DNA of 64,000 nucleotides from Thioalkalivibrio sp. ALJT (GTDB lineage Bacteria; Pseudomonadota; Gammaproteobacteria; Ectothiorhodospirales; Ectothiorhodospiraceae), in NCBI RefSeq assembly GCF_000381825.1, contig NZ_KB907122.1, positions 310,001-374,000 on the forward strand, in the 5' to 3' direction. Below are positions 27,255 through 34,968 of the stretch, in pieces (positions within the stretch are counted from its first letter, which is position 1; every line of letters begins with the position of its first letter). Position numbers and translations under genes: made by a program. The notes under the pieces were generated by a model. It saw only the letters and a list, made by a program, of their open reading frames with translations. It was not told the DNA's origin and searched no databases.

Positions 27255-27797
27255 TCAGGGCCTGAGCAGGGGGCCTTCGACGGCGTCACGGGCGGCCCGC
27301 CCGGCGAGCTGCTCGATCAGGGTCAGGGCGAAGTCCATCGCGGCACCCGGCCCACGGCCGGTGATCAGGCGCCCGTCCACCTCCACTAGGGCGCCGCTGG
27401 AGGGCACCCCGGCGGCATCCAGGGCACCGGTGTAGGCCGTCACCCGCCGCCCCTCCAGCAGCCCGGCCGCGGCCAGAGCCCTGGGGCCGGCACAGATCGC
27501 CGCGACAAAACCGCCACGTTCGGCCTGGGCCCGCAGGAGCCCCTGCACCCGGGCATCATCCCGCAGGTGGTCGGCGCCGGGCAGACCACCCGGCAGTACG
27601 ATCAGGTCGAAGGTAGCATCCAGCACCGGGTCCAGGGGGGTATCCGGCTGGATGACCGTGCCGCGGGAACAGGTCACCGGGCCGGACTCCAGCCCGGCCA
27701 CCGTCACCTCGAACCGGGCCCGCCGCAGCAGGTCGATTACGGTGACTGCCTCCAGCTCCTCGGCCCCGGCAGCCAGGGGCACCAGCACACTCGGCAT
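27255..27797 (-). CDS. DJ-1/PfpI family protein (YajL-like)
   Basis: A 180-aa cytoplasmic protein of the DJ-1/YajL group, reported as protein/nucleotide deglycases or chaperones protecting against oxidative and glyoxal stress. The conserved glutamate E14 (AAGAEELEAV) and nucleophilic C102 in AAICAGPRALAAAG (nucleophile elbow) are both present, as is the LPGG motif. ATG 27797 with GAGGG upstream is preferred to the TTG at 27803. An F3 repeat (27827-27988) fills the gap to ctpA, which is upstream on the same strand. Confidence 0.88.
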   Translation of the reverse strand: MPSVLVPLAAGAEELEAVTVIDLLRRARFEVTVAGLESGPVTCSRGTVIQPDTPLDPVLDATFDLIVLPGGLPGADHLRDDARVQGLLRAQAERGGFVAAICAGPRALAAAGLLEGRRVTAYTGALDAAGVPSSGALVEVDGRLITGRGPGAAMDFALTLIEQLAGRAARDAVEGPLLRP

Positions 27798-27826
27798 TTG
27801 CAAGCCCTCGCTGACTGTACCGTGCC

Positions 27827-27988
27827 AGGAGCCTGTCGGGTTGGGGCGATCGTCGCGAGCGTACGGGCAAAGCGGGGCCCTTTTTGCGGTCTCTCGAGGC
27901 GCATAGCGGGGCTATGTCGAGAGAGCGCGGAAAAGGGGCCGCCGTCCCGCACGCGCAGCAGATCCGTCCCGACTCCTGCAGATTCCTA
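27827..27988. repeat. F3 repeat, copy a (about 162 bp)
   Basis: Left end AGGAGCCTGTCGGGTTGGGG continues into CGATCGTCGCGAGCG; right end is the other arm, read inverted (CTGCTGCGCG type), finishing GACTCCTGCAGATTCCTA. Relative to copy e (51416-51579) it is in reverse orientation. The right terminus includes CTA, the complement of the ctpA stop codon TAG at 27986-27988. Non-coding; it contains a near-palindromic TCTCGAGGCGCATAG-type centre. Confidence 0.75.
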
Positions 27989-29263
27989 GCGACGGTTGTA
28001 GAAGTTCAGACCCTTGAGCAGGTTGAGCGCCTCGTTCATGCCGTAGTCGCGCTCGGCCAGGGTCTCGCCGTTATCGTCATCGTCGCCGTCTACCGCCTCC
28101 GGCAGACCATCGCGCCCCAGGCGCACACCACCATTATCGTCGTCGGAGCGCTGCACCACGAGCTGCTGCAGACGGATATCCGGTTCGATCCCGTCCGAAT
28201 TGATCGCACGCCCCTTGGGGGTGAAATAACGCGCAGTCGTGAGCTTGATGCCAGTGCTCTCCGTCAGCGGCAGGATGGTCTGGACCGAGCCCTTGCCAAA
28301 GGTGTTCTGCCCCATGACCACGGCCCGCTTGTTGTCCTGCAGGGCACCCGCGACGATCTCCGAGGCCGAGGCCGAACCGCGGTTGACCAGCACCACCATC
28401 GGCGCCCCGTTAAGGACGTCGCCAGGCGAGGCCCGGTAGCGGAACTGCGAATCCTCGCGCCGACCCTCGGTGTACACGATCAGACCTTCCTCAAGGAAGG
28501 CGTCGGACACACCCACGGCGCCGTTCAGGATGCCGCCGGGGTTATTCCGCAGATCGAGGATCAGGCCCTTGAGCTCACCCTCCTCCTGCATCTCTTCCAC
28601 CGTGCGGACAAGGTCGCGTGCCGTGCGCTGCTGGAAGTTGCTGATGCGGATATAGCCATAGCCATCCTCCACGACCTCGGAGCGCACGCTCTGCACCTGG
28701 ATCACGTCGCGGGTGATGGTGATCTCCATCGGAGTGTCCTTGCCCTCGCGCAGCACGGTCAGGGTGATATCAGAACCCTTCTCGCCACGCATCGTCGCGA
28801 CGGCATCGGACAGGGACATCCCCTGCACCGACTCGCCATCCAGACGGACGATCAAATCCCCTGCCTCGATGCCGGCGCGGCTGGCCGGGGTGTCGTCGAT
28901 CGGGGCAATCACCTTCACGAAGCCGTCTTCCATACCCACTTCGATGCCAAGACCGCCGAACTCACCGGAGGTCCCGACCTGCATGTCCTCAAAGTCCTGC
29001 TCATCCAGATAGGCCGAGTGTTCATCCAGACCGGACAGCATCCCCTGGATTGCGTTGTCCAGAAGATCCTTGTCCTCCACCTCGGTGACGAAGTTGCGCT
29101 TGATGCGCATGTACACATCGGTGAATCGCTGCAGATCCTCGATCGGAAGCGCAGAGTTCGCGCCGTTGCCACGGTCAGCGTAGACGGCCACCGAAACACT
29201 CAGCATGACCCCGACCACCAACCCGACAACCAGGGCATATCCGGTGCGGCAAGACTTACTCAT
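27986..29263 (-). CDS. ctpA: Carboxy-terminal processing peptidase (S41)
   Basis: Periplasmic, membrane-anchored PDZ serine protease that trims envelope proteins; in other gammaproteobacteria the homologue degrades peptidoglycan hydrolases. 425 aa from ATG 29263 (MSKSCRTGYALV). N-terminal membrane anchor about residues 7-28, PDZ about 95-180 with GGLGIEVG, S41 core with the catalytic serine in GSASASEIVAGALQ (about 293) and lysine in FGKGSVQT (about 322). An acidic low-complexity tail follows. The last codon boundary abuts an F3 repeat that supplies its TAG. envC precedes it on the same strand by 114 bp, a conserved pair. Confidence 0.94.
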   Translation of the reverse strand: MSKSCRTGYALVVGLVVGVMLSVSVAVYADRGNGANSALPIEDLQRFTDVYMRIKRNFVTEVEDKDLLDNAIQGMLSGLDEHSAYLDEQDFEDMQVGTSGEFGGLGIEVGMEDGFVKVIAPIDDTPASRAGIEAGDLIVRLDGESVQGMSLSDAVATMRGEKGSDITLTVLREGKDTPMEITITRDVIQVQSVRSEVVEDGYGYIRISNFQQRTARDLVRTVEEMQEEGELKGLILDLRNNPGGILNGAVGVSDAFLEEGLIVYTEGRREDSQFRYRASPGDVLNGAPMVVLVNRGSASASEIVAGALQDNKRAVVMGQNTFGKGSVQTILPLTESTGIKLTTARYFTPKGRAINSDGIEPDIRLQQLVVQRSDDDNGGVRLGRDGLPEAVDGDDDDNGETLAERDYGMNEALNLLKGLNFYNRR

Positions 29264-29377
29264 GAACCTGTCCTCACTTGAGGTGACTTGTTGTGGTGAT
29301 GGTAGCACCGGCAACGTGATCCGCGCCTGAATACGCGCCGTTTTCCGGCCTGTTCGCCCCGGCGCCGGGCACCCTGC

Positions 29378-30556
29378 CTATTGAGAGGGCCACCAGCCCT
29401 CAGGGTTCAATGGCCCCCCGTTGTGGCGGATCTCGAAATACAACCCGGGGGCAATCGCCTCGCTTCCGGTCCCGGCGACCGCCAGCTGCTGTCCGGCCGC
29501 GACCGAATCACCCTCGGCCACCAGGATCTCCTCAACATTGCTGTAAAGCGTCAGGTAGCGATCGCCGTGGTCCACGATCACCAGGAAACCGTAGCCCTGC
29601 ATCCAGTCGGCATACGCCACGCGCCCGTCGTGCACGGACCGAACCGTCTCGCCATTCTCGACCGCCAGCACCGTACCGCGCCAGCGCGAGCGCAACCCGC
29701 TGCCCCGCGACTCGTTGAAACGACGGATCACCCGACCCTCTGCCGGGCGCGGCAATTCACCCTCCAGCTGGGCGAAGTCCACACCCGGCCGCATCGCCGG
29801 GGCCGCCTCCCGTGCCCGTGCGCGCGCCGTGCTGCGAGCCTCGACCTCCTCGATCACGGCCTCCAGGGTCTCGGCGTTCCGCTGCAGTCGCTCCAGCTCC
29901 AGCTTTTCATCCTGGATGGCTGCCTCCAACTCGGACATGGCCTGATACTGGCGCGCCGCCTCGCGCTCGAACTCGGCCAGGGCAGCTCGCGCCTGCGCCT
30001 CCTTGTCGGCCAGCACCTCGCGTTCGCGCGCCAGCTCCTCGCGCGCCGCTTCCAGCGCCTCCAGGCCCTCGCGCAGCCCCGCCAGCGCCTGCTCCCGGGC
30101 GCTGCGAATGCGCGTGGCAAAGGCCGCGTGGTGACGGTCATCACCGGCTCGATCGGGGCTGCGCCCGGGATGACGCTCGCGCTGCCACTGGTCGCGCACC
30201 AGGCGTGCAGCCACCGCGCGCTCGGCATCCAGGCGGTCACGAGCCGCGTCGACACGAGCCTCCTGTTCGGCTACCAGCTTCTCCTGCTGCGACTGGGCCT
30301 GCTCCAGCTCGCGCAGCTCGCGCCGTGAGGTCTCGGTCCCGCGGGCGGCCTCCGCCAGAAGGTCTTCCAGGTGCTCCAGCGCCGCCTGGCGCTCCTGCTG
30401 ACTGCGCTGTATATCCTGTATGGCCTCGCGGGTCTCGCGCAGCTCGGCCTCCGGCTCCAGAGCCACCGCAGCACCCGCCAGCAACAGGGTCAACGGCATA
30501 CACCAGAACAGGGCACGGAAACCGCTACGGGGAGTCAAGATTGCGCAAATTCGCAT
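29378..30556 (-). CDS. envC: Murein hydrolase activator EnvC
   Basis: Periplasmic coiled-coil protein that activates the amidases AmiA/AmiB at the septum. 392 aa with a signal peptide (about residues 1-33), long coiled coil (about 35-255, rich in Glu/Arg/Ala), and a LytM domain (about 275-390). The LytM domain lacks the zinc histidine/aspartate, having RWRGTVLA where active peptidases have HxGxD, exactly as in E. coli EnvC, so it is an activator and not an enzyme. No strong ribosome site precedes ATG 30556. It is divergent from the ArsR gene. In E. coli gpmM would precede envC; it is absent here. Confidence 0.92.
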   Translation of the reverse strand: MRICAILTPRSGFRALFWCMPLTLLLAGAAVALEPEAELRETREAIQDIQRSQQERQAALEHLEDLLAEAARGTETSRRELRELEQAQSQQEKLVAEQEARVDAARDRLDAERAVAARLVRDQWQRERHPGRSPDRAGDDRHHAAFATRIRSAREQALAGLREGLEALEAAREELAREREVLADKEAQARAALAEFEREAARQYQAMSELEAAIQDEKLELERLQRNAETLEAVIEEVEARSTARARAREAAPAMRPGVDFAQLEGELPRPAEGRVIRRFNESRGSGLRSRWRGTVLAVENGETVRSVHDGRVAYADWMQGYGFLVIVDHGDRYLTLYSNVEEILVAEGDSVAAGQQLAVAGTGSEAIAPGLYFEIRHNGGPLNPEGWWPSQ

Positions 30557-30628
30557 ATCGGGGTACGTTTAGGTTCTTATATTCTGACCCGGTTGCAAGA
30601 TCCCCTCGCAACCAAGAAGAGGCATCCC

Positions 30629-30964
30629 GTGAGCAACGAAACGGTTGAATTCGAAATATCGGTCGAAGACGGCCTGATGTCCCAGGACGAAGACATCGAG
30701 CGTGCCTCGCGCTCGCTCAAGGCCATGTCCCACCCGCTACGCCTGAAGATTCTCTGCATTCTCGGTGATCGCGAAATCAGCGTACAGGAAATCGTGGATC
30801 AGGTCGGGACCTCGCAGAGCAACATCTCGCAGCACCTGGGTATCCTTCGCGACAAGGGCATTCTCGCCACCCGCAAAGACGCCAACCGGGTCTTTTATCG
30901 CGTCGGGGACTCCCGGACCCTCCGTCTGATCGGTATGATGCAGGACGTTTTCTGCAGCTCCTGA
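30629..30964 (+). CDS. ArsR-family repressor, persulfide-sensor type (SqrR/BigR/YgaV-like)
   Basis: A 111-aa winged-helix dimeric repressor. The DNA helix reads VGTSQSNISQHLGILRDKGI (about residues 59-78) followed by the RKDANRVFYRV wing. Two cysteines stand at C43 (LKILCILGD) and C109 (QDVFCSS), the spacing and contexts of the dithiol pair that forms a tetrasulfide bridge in SqrR and BigR. No arsenic CVC motif is present. Start GTG 30629 with AGAGG upstream; it lies between the divergent envC and the rhodanese gene 28 bp downstream, which it may control. A TATATT -10-like box is at 30578-30583. The sulfide-sensing role is inferred. Confidence 0.85.
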   Translation: MSNETVEFEISVEDGLMSQDEDIERASRSLKAMSHPLRLKILCILGDREISVQEIVDQVGTSQSNISQHLGILRDKGILATRKDANRVFYRVGDSRTLRLIGMMQDVFCSS

Positions 30965-30992
30965 CAATCACTCCACCGATCTGGTTTCCCGA

Positions 30993-31421
30993 ATGCTTGA
31001 ACGTCTGCCCGAATTCCTTGCCAATCACCCCATCCTGACCGGCGCCCTGCTCGCCGTCGTCGGCATGATCCTGTTCGCCGAATTCCGGCGCCTGAACCGC
31101 AAATACCGTTCGCTGTCCCCCGCCGAGGCGGTGCGAGTGATCAACCAGGACGACACCCTGGTGCTGGACGTGCGCGAGGATAGCGAGGTCGCGGCCGGCC
31201 GCATCGGCGGCGCCAAGCACATCCCGCTGGGCAGCCTGCAAAAGCGCATGGGTGATATCGAGAAACACAAGGAAACGCCCGTGGTGGTCTACTGCCGCAG
31301 CGGCAACCGTTCTGCAAGCGCCGCACAACAGCTCACTGCAGCCGGGTTTCAGGACGTGGTCAACCTGCAGGGCGGCATCCAGGCATGGCAGTCCGCCAAC
31401 ATGCCGGTGAAGAAGAAATAA
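30993..31421 (+). CDS. yibN: Membrane-anchored rhodanese (YibN)
   Basis: A 142-aa protein with an N-terminal membrane helix (about 12-29) and a single rhodanese domain. The active-site loop is CRSGNRS with C101, able to carry a persulfide. It is the first gene of the conserved yibN-grxC-secB-gpsA set; its TAA overlaps the grxC ATG by one base (TAATG). Downstream of a persulfide-type ArsR, so a role in sulfane-sulfur handling is plausible but unproven. Confidence 0.92.
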   Translation: MLERLPEFLANHPILTGALLAVVGMILFAEFRRLNRKYRSLSPAEAVRVINQDDTLVLDVREDSEVAAGRIGGAKHIPLGSLQKRMGDIEKHKETPVVVYCRSGNRSASAAQQLTAAGFQDVVNLQGGIQAWQSANMPVKKK

Positions 31422-31711
31422 TGCAGTTCGAAGTCTACTCCAGCGGCCACTGTCCGTTCTGCCTGCTCGCCCGACGCCTGCTCAACCAGCGCGGCTACCC
31501 GTTTACGGAATACGCGGTCGACCGCGAACCGGGTCTGCGCGCAGAGATGGAACAGCGCGCCAGCGGCCGGACCTCGGTCCCCCAGATATTCCTTGGCGAC
31601 ACCCATATCGGCGGCTTCGACGACCTGCAGGCACTCGACAGCCGCGGGGAACTGGAGCCGCTGGCCGCGAAGGCCGGGCTGGCACCCGGAACCGACGACG
31701 CCTCCGGGTAG
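31421..31711 (+). CDS. grxC: Glutaredoxin 3
   Basis: Glutathione-dependent disulfide reductase, 96 aa. The active site is C11-P-F-C14, a variant of the usual CPYC. The cis-proline motif SVPQIFLGD and the GGFDDLQAL glutathione-binding motif are intact. Start ATG 31421 overlaps the yibN stop by one base. The gap to secB is about 98 bp. Confidence 0.95.
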   Translation: MQFEVYSSGHCPFCLLARRLLNQRGYPFTEYAVDREPGLRAEMEQRASGRTSVPQIFLGDTHIGGFDDLQALDSRGELEPLAAKAGLAPGTDDASG

Positions 31712-31809
31712 GCCGGCGGGCACGGTCTCAGCCGGACCGGCCGACATCCGCGCCCAGACACTTCGTTCGACAACCCACATCCCGAATCCAGGACACTGCG
31801 AGACCCATC

Positions 31810-32334
31810 ATGGCTGAAGAGAACACCCCGACTAGCGGCAATGGCGCAGCTCAGGACGAACAAAAGACGCGTCCGGACTTCTCCATCCAGAAGGTTTTCA
31901 TCAAGGACCTGTCCTTCGAGGCGCCGGACTCCCCCGAGGTGTTCATGCGCGAGTGGAAAGGCGACACCAACATCCAGTTGAACACCAATGCCCGACCGAT
32001 CGACGACGCCGCAGATGCCTTCGAGGTGGAACTGGGGCTGACCGTAACGACCGAGTCCAACGGCAAGACCGCGTATCTGGTGGAGATCAAGCAGGCCGGC
32101 GTGTTCATCGTGCGCAACTTCCCCGAAGACCAGCGCAACCATCTGCTGGGTGCCTACTGCCCCAACGTGCTGTTCCCCTTCGCGCGTGAAACGGTTGCCG
32201 ACCTGGTCCTCAAGGGCGGTTTCCCGCAGCTGTTGCTGCAACCGGTCAACTTTGAATCGTTGTACGCCCGGCACCTGCAGGAACAGCAGCAAAAGGCCGG
32301 CGGCGAAGCGCAAGAACCGACCCAGCAGGCCTGA
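31810..32334 (+). CDS. secB: Protein-export chaperone SecB
   Basis: Tetrameric cytosolic chaperone that keeps precursors unfolded and delivers them to SecA. 174 aa, slightly longer than the 155 of E. coli owing to N- and C-terminal low-complexity extensions. Core motifs: FSIQKVFIKDLSFEAP, FIVRNF and the LLGAYCPNVLFPFARE block, followed by GGFPQLLLQPVNF. The ribosome site is poor. Conserved neighbours grxC and gpsA. Confidence 0.96.
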   Translation: MAEENTPTSGNGAAQDEQKTRPDFSIQKVFIKDLSFEAPDSPEVFMREWKGDTNIQLNTNARPIDDAADAFEVELGLTVTTESNGKTAYLVEIKQAGVFIVRNFPEDQRNHLLGAYCPNVLFPFARETVADLVLKGGFPQLLLQPVNFESLYARHLQEQQQKAGGEAQEPTQQA

Positions 32335-32436
32335 CGCCGGGCGCCCGGGTCAACACGGCTGCATGAGCACGCTCGCGTTGCATCATCCCCAGGTCTCCCG
32401 AGACCCGGCGCGCGAGGATGGCATTGCAGCCCCCCT

Positions 32437-32527
32437 GTGCGAAATGACGGCTCGGCAGTCACCGCACATTCAACGCACGCCAAAGCGACAAAGCCGCGAG
32501 CGTGTACACGCAGCCGTGTTTCCCTGA
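32437..32527. repeat. Decayed arm of an F2 element upstream of gpsA
   Basis: This stretch aligns along about 85 bases with the inverted left arm of F2 copy B (49268-49355): both share GTCACCGC, CATTCAACGCAC or CATTGAACGCAC, and AAAGCGAC, and the end CCCTG falls 3 bases before the gpsA ATG. Only one arm is left. gpsA has no visible Shine-Dalgarno sequence, in line with its leader being repeat-derived. Confidence 0.5.
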
Positions 32528-32528
32528 G

Positions 32529-33521
32529 ATGCGCATCGCGGTCCTCGGAGGCGGCTGTTGGGGCACGGCACTGGCACTGCATGCCGCGCGTCTGCATGAC
32601 GACGTGGTCCTGTGGGTTCGCGACGCCGCAACCGCCGCGCAGCTGCAGGACACGCGCGAGAATGCCCGTTACCTGCCCGGCCACCGCTTCCCCGACAGCC
32701 TTCGCGCCAGCGCCGATCCGGCCAGCGTCGATGACCGCGATCTGGTCCTGCTCGCGGTCCCATCCGGTGCATTCCGCGAGACCCTGCGCTGGCTGGCGCC
32801 GCGCCTGAAACGGCAACAGATCGTGGCCTGGGCAACCAAGGGGCTGGAGACCGCAACCGGCGCCTGGCTGCACGAAATCGCGGAGGATGAGCTGGGCCCC
32901 GAACGACCGCCAGCCCTCGTCTCCGGGCCCTCCTTCGCCGCCGAGGTCGCGCAGGAACAGCCTACCGCGCTGTCCGTCGCATCCACGGACGAGGCCCACA
33001 TGGACTGCCTGGTGCAGGCCCTGCACGGGCGATCGCTGCGACTTTATCGCAACCCCGACGTGATCGGAGTCGAACTGGGCGGGGCCCTGAAGAACGTACT
33101 GGCCGTCGCCACGGGCATCGCGGATGGCGCCGGTTTCGGGACCAATGCCCGCGCCGCATTAATGACTCGGGGCCTGGCCGAGATCCAGCGCTTCGGGGCC
33201 GCCGTCGGCGCCCGCCCCAGCACCCTGACCGGCCTCTCCGGACTGGGGGACATGATCCTCACCTGCACCGACGACCAGTCGCGCAATCGCCGCCTCGGCC
33301 GGATGCTGGGCGAAGGACTGGACCTGGCAACGGCCCGGGCACGGGTCGGCCAGTCCGTGGAGGGCGTGGAGACGGCCCGGGTCGCCGTCACACGGGCGCG
33401 GGCACTGGAAGTGGACATGCCGATCTGCGCCGAGGTACACGCCGTGCTCTACCAGGGCCGCCCGGTCCACGACACCGTGCGCCGCCTGCTGGAGCGCGAC
33501 CCCACGCGCGAGGAAAGTTAG
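32529..33521 (+). CDS. gpsA: Glycerol-3-phosphate dehydrogenase [NAD(P)+]
   Basis: Reduces dihydroxyacetone phosphate to sn-glycerol-3-phosphate for phospholipid synthesis. 330 aa from ATG 32529 (MRIAVLGGGCWGTALA), the dinucleotide motif at residues 6-16. The catalytic lysine lies in GVELGGALKNVLAVA (about residue 187), and GLSGLGDMILTC follows. The upstream GTG at 32502 would add nine residues without homology. The TAG stop at 33519-33521 runs into an F3 repeat terminus. Confidence 0.95.
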   Translation: MRIAVLGGGCWGTALALHAARLHDDVVLWVRDAATAAQLQDTRENARYLPGHRFPDSLRASADPASVDDRDLVLLAVPSGAFRETLRWLAPRLKRQQIVAWATKGLETATGAWLHEIAEDELGPERPPALVSGPSFAAEVAQEQPTALSVASTDEAHMDCLVQALHGRSLRLYRNPDVIGVELGGALKNVLAVATGIADGAGFGTNARAALMTRGLAEIQRFGAAVGARPSTLTGLSGLGDMILTCTDDQSRNRRLGRMLGEGLDLATARARVGQSVEGVETARVAVTRARALEVDMPICAEVHAVLYQGRPVHDTVRRLLERDPTREES

Positions 33522-33671
33522 GAGCCGGTCGGGTTCGGGCAGCTCTGCTTGCCCGTGGGCAGGAGAGCCGCTCTTTCCCCCTGTCTCTTGTTACAGCGTC
33601 CCCACGATGCGCCTCGAAGATCGGGAAAAGGGCCTCACGCTCGCGACGATCGCCCAGACCCGACCGACTAC
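33520..33671. repeat. F3 repeat, copy b (about 152 bp)
   Basis: Begins AGGAGCCGGTCGGGTTCGGG, inside the gpsA stop codon (TAG-GAGCC), and ends ...GCCCAGACCCGACCGACTA. A TA dinucleotide stands at both ends. The centre matches the other copies (TTGTTACAGCGTCCCC, GCCTCGAAGATC, GGGCCTCACGCTCGCGACGA). Lies between codirectional gpsA and the TM2 gene. Confidence 0.7.
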
Positions 33672-33776
33672 CGGGGCGAACGCGCGACAAAATCCCCGCA
33701 CGCGTCACCCGCACAATCGCCCCGTATCCCGGATGCGGCTACCGTGGAACCTCACGCGAATGCAATGGAGGCAGCG

Positions 33777-34355
33777 ATGAGCAAGGCCTGGAAGGAACTC
33801 GACCTCGAAGGCGGTGGCCTGCAGGCCATCAATGCCCGGCTGGCGCAAGAGATGCGGACACGCCCCGCGGCCTACGCGGCCTGGATCCTGTTCCCGCTGG
33901 GACTGCACCGCTTCTACCTGCGCGAGCCCCGGGGTGGCGCCGGCTTCCTGCTGCTCACGGCCACCACGCTGGGCCTGGCCCTGCTCGCCCCCGCCGCCTG
34001 GTGGCTGGCGCCCCTCGGCATCACCCTGCTGTGGGCGGGCGTGGATCTGTGGTGGATTGACCGCCGTGTGACCGACTACAACAAGGAACTGCGCAAGCAG
34101 GTGTTCCTGCGCCGTGGCCACAAACCGCCGCAGGACTATCGCGGCCGCTATACCAGCGACGAGGACGCCCGCCGCGAACTGCAGGAATACCAGCGCATCA
34201 AGGAGACCGAAAAGGCCGGACATCCCGGCCCTGCCGGAGCCGACGACCGCGATCGCGACGTGGGCGGCCGCCGCCGCATGCCCAGTTTCAATGAACAGGA
34301 GGCCATGCTGCGGCAGATGCGTGGCGACCGGAAGCCCGACACCCGCGAGGACTGA
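33777..34355 (+). CDS. TM2-domain membrane protein
   Basis: A 192-aa protein with two hydrophobic helices (about residues 35-80) separated by a short turn, fitting the TM2 domain: YAAWILFPLGLHRFYLREP followed by the W..DL-W..D pattern in LWAGVDLWWIDRR. The C-terminal about 100 residues are charged, cytoplasmic and low-complexity. TM2 proteins have no single known function. ATG 33777 has GGAGG with good spacing; the longer upstream frame runs through the F3 repeat. Confidence 0.75.
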   Translation: MSKAWKELDLEGGGLQAINARLAQEMRTRPAAYAAWILFPLGLHRFYLREPRGGAGFLLLTATTLGLALLAPAAWWLAPLGITLLWAGVDLWWIDRRVTDYNKELRKQVFLRRGHKPPQDYRGRYTSDEDARRELQEYQRIKETEKAGHPGPAGADDRDRDVGGRRRMPSFNEQEAMLRQMRGDRKPDTRED

Positions 34356-34392
34356 CCGCGGGCCCGGGATACGGGTTCGAGCCCCGCGCCGA

Positions 34393-34677
34393 TCAGCTGT
34401 CGCCGGGGCGCCATACGCCGCTGGCCGCCTGCGGCGGCGGAGCGGCCTGCTTGCGGCTCTCCACATCCACGAATACCGATTCGGTGAACTGCGACAACTG
34501 CTTCAGGTACTCCTTGCGCTCGTTCACCGACTCCGGCATCTGCGCAACCATGAACCCGGTAATCGCGCTCAGGTACTGCACGGCCACGATGGGTTGCTGC
34601 GCCTTCGGGTCCACTTCGGTCAGCAGATCCTGGACCTTCTGGATCAGTTCGCCGGACAACTGCAGGGTATCGCTCAT
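34393..34677 (-). CDS. Small conserved-looking protein, unknown function
   Basis: 94 aa, soluble and mostly helical (MSDTLQLSGELIQKVQDLLT... then an Ala/Pro/Gln-rich tail). No domain recognised. Support for being real: AGAGG seven bases before ATG 34677, a good start context and codon use like neighbours. It ends convergently against the TM2 gene. The 291 bp upstream (34678-34968) shows only weak, decayed repeat-like sequence near 34800. Confidence 0.6.
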   Translation of the reverse strand: MSDTLQLSGELIQKVQDLLTEVDPKAQQPIVAVQYLSAITGFMVAQMPESVNERKEYLKQLSQFTESVFVDVESRKQAAPPPQAASGVWRPGDS

Positions 34678-34968
34678 GGGTGCCTCTCGCGGTTCGTAAA
34701 AACGTCGCGAACAGGCTACGACAAGCCCCGACCGTCCGAAAGCGGCCGCAGGAAGCGCGGGCCTTTCCCTGCCGCTCGCGCCTTTTCTGTTCACCCCGCA
34801 GCACACGAAGAAGGTCCCGGGCGTTCAAGGAAGACCGGGAGAAGCGAAGAAACGCCTGCGAGTCGCGTCATCACTGAAAAGCCCCCACCCCATCGCTCTT
34901 GCGATCTTCAACCCTTTCTGTCGATGCTCTTTCCTGCGTGGGCTTCGTGGTTCAATTCAGGGCGCAGC

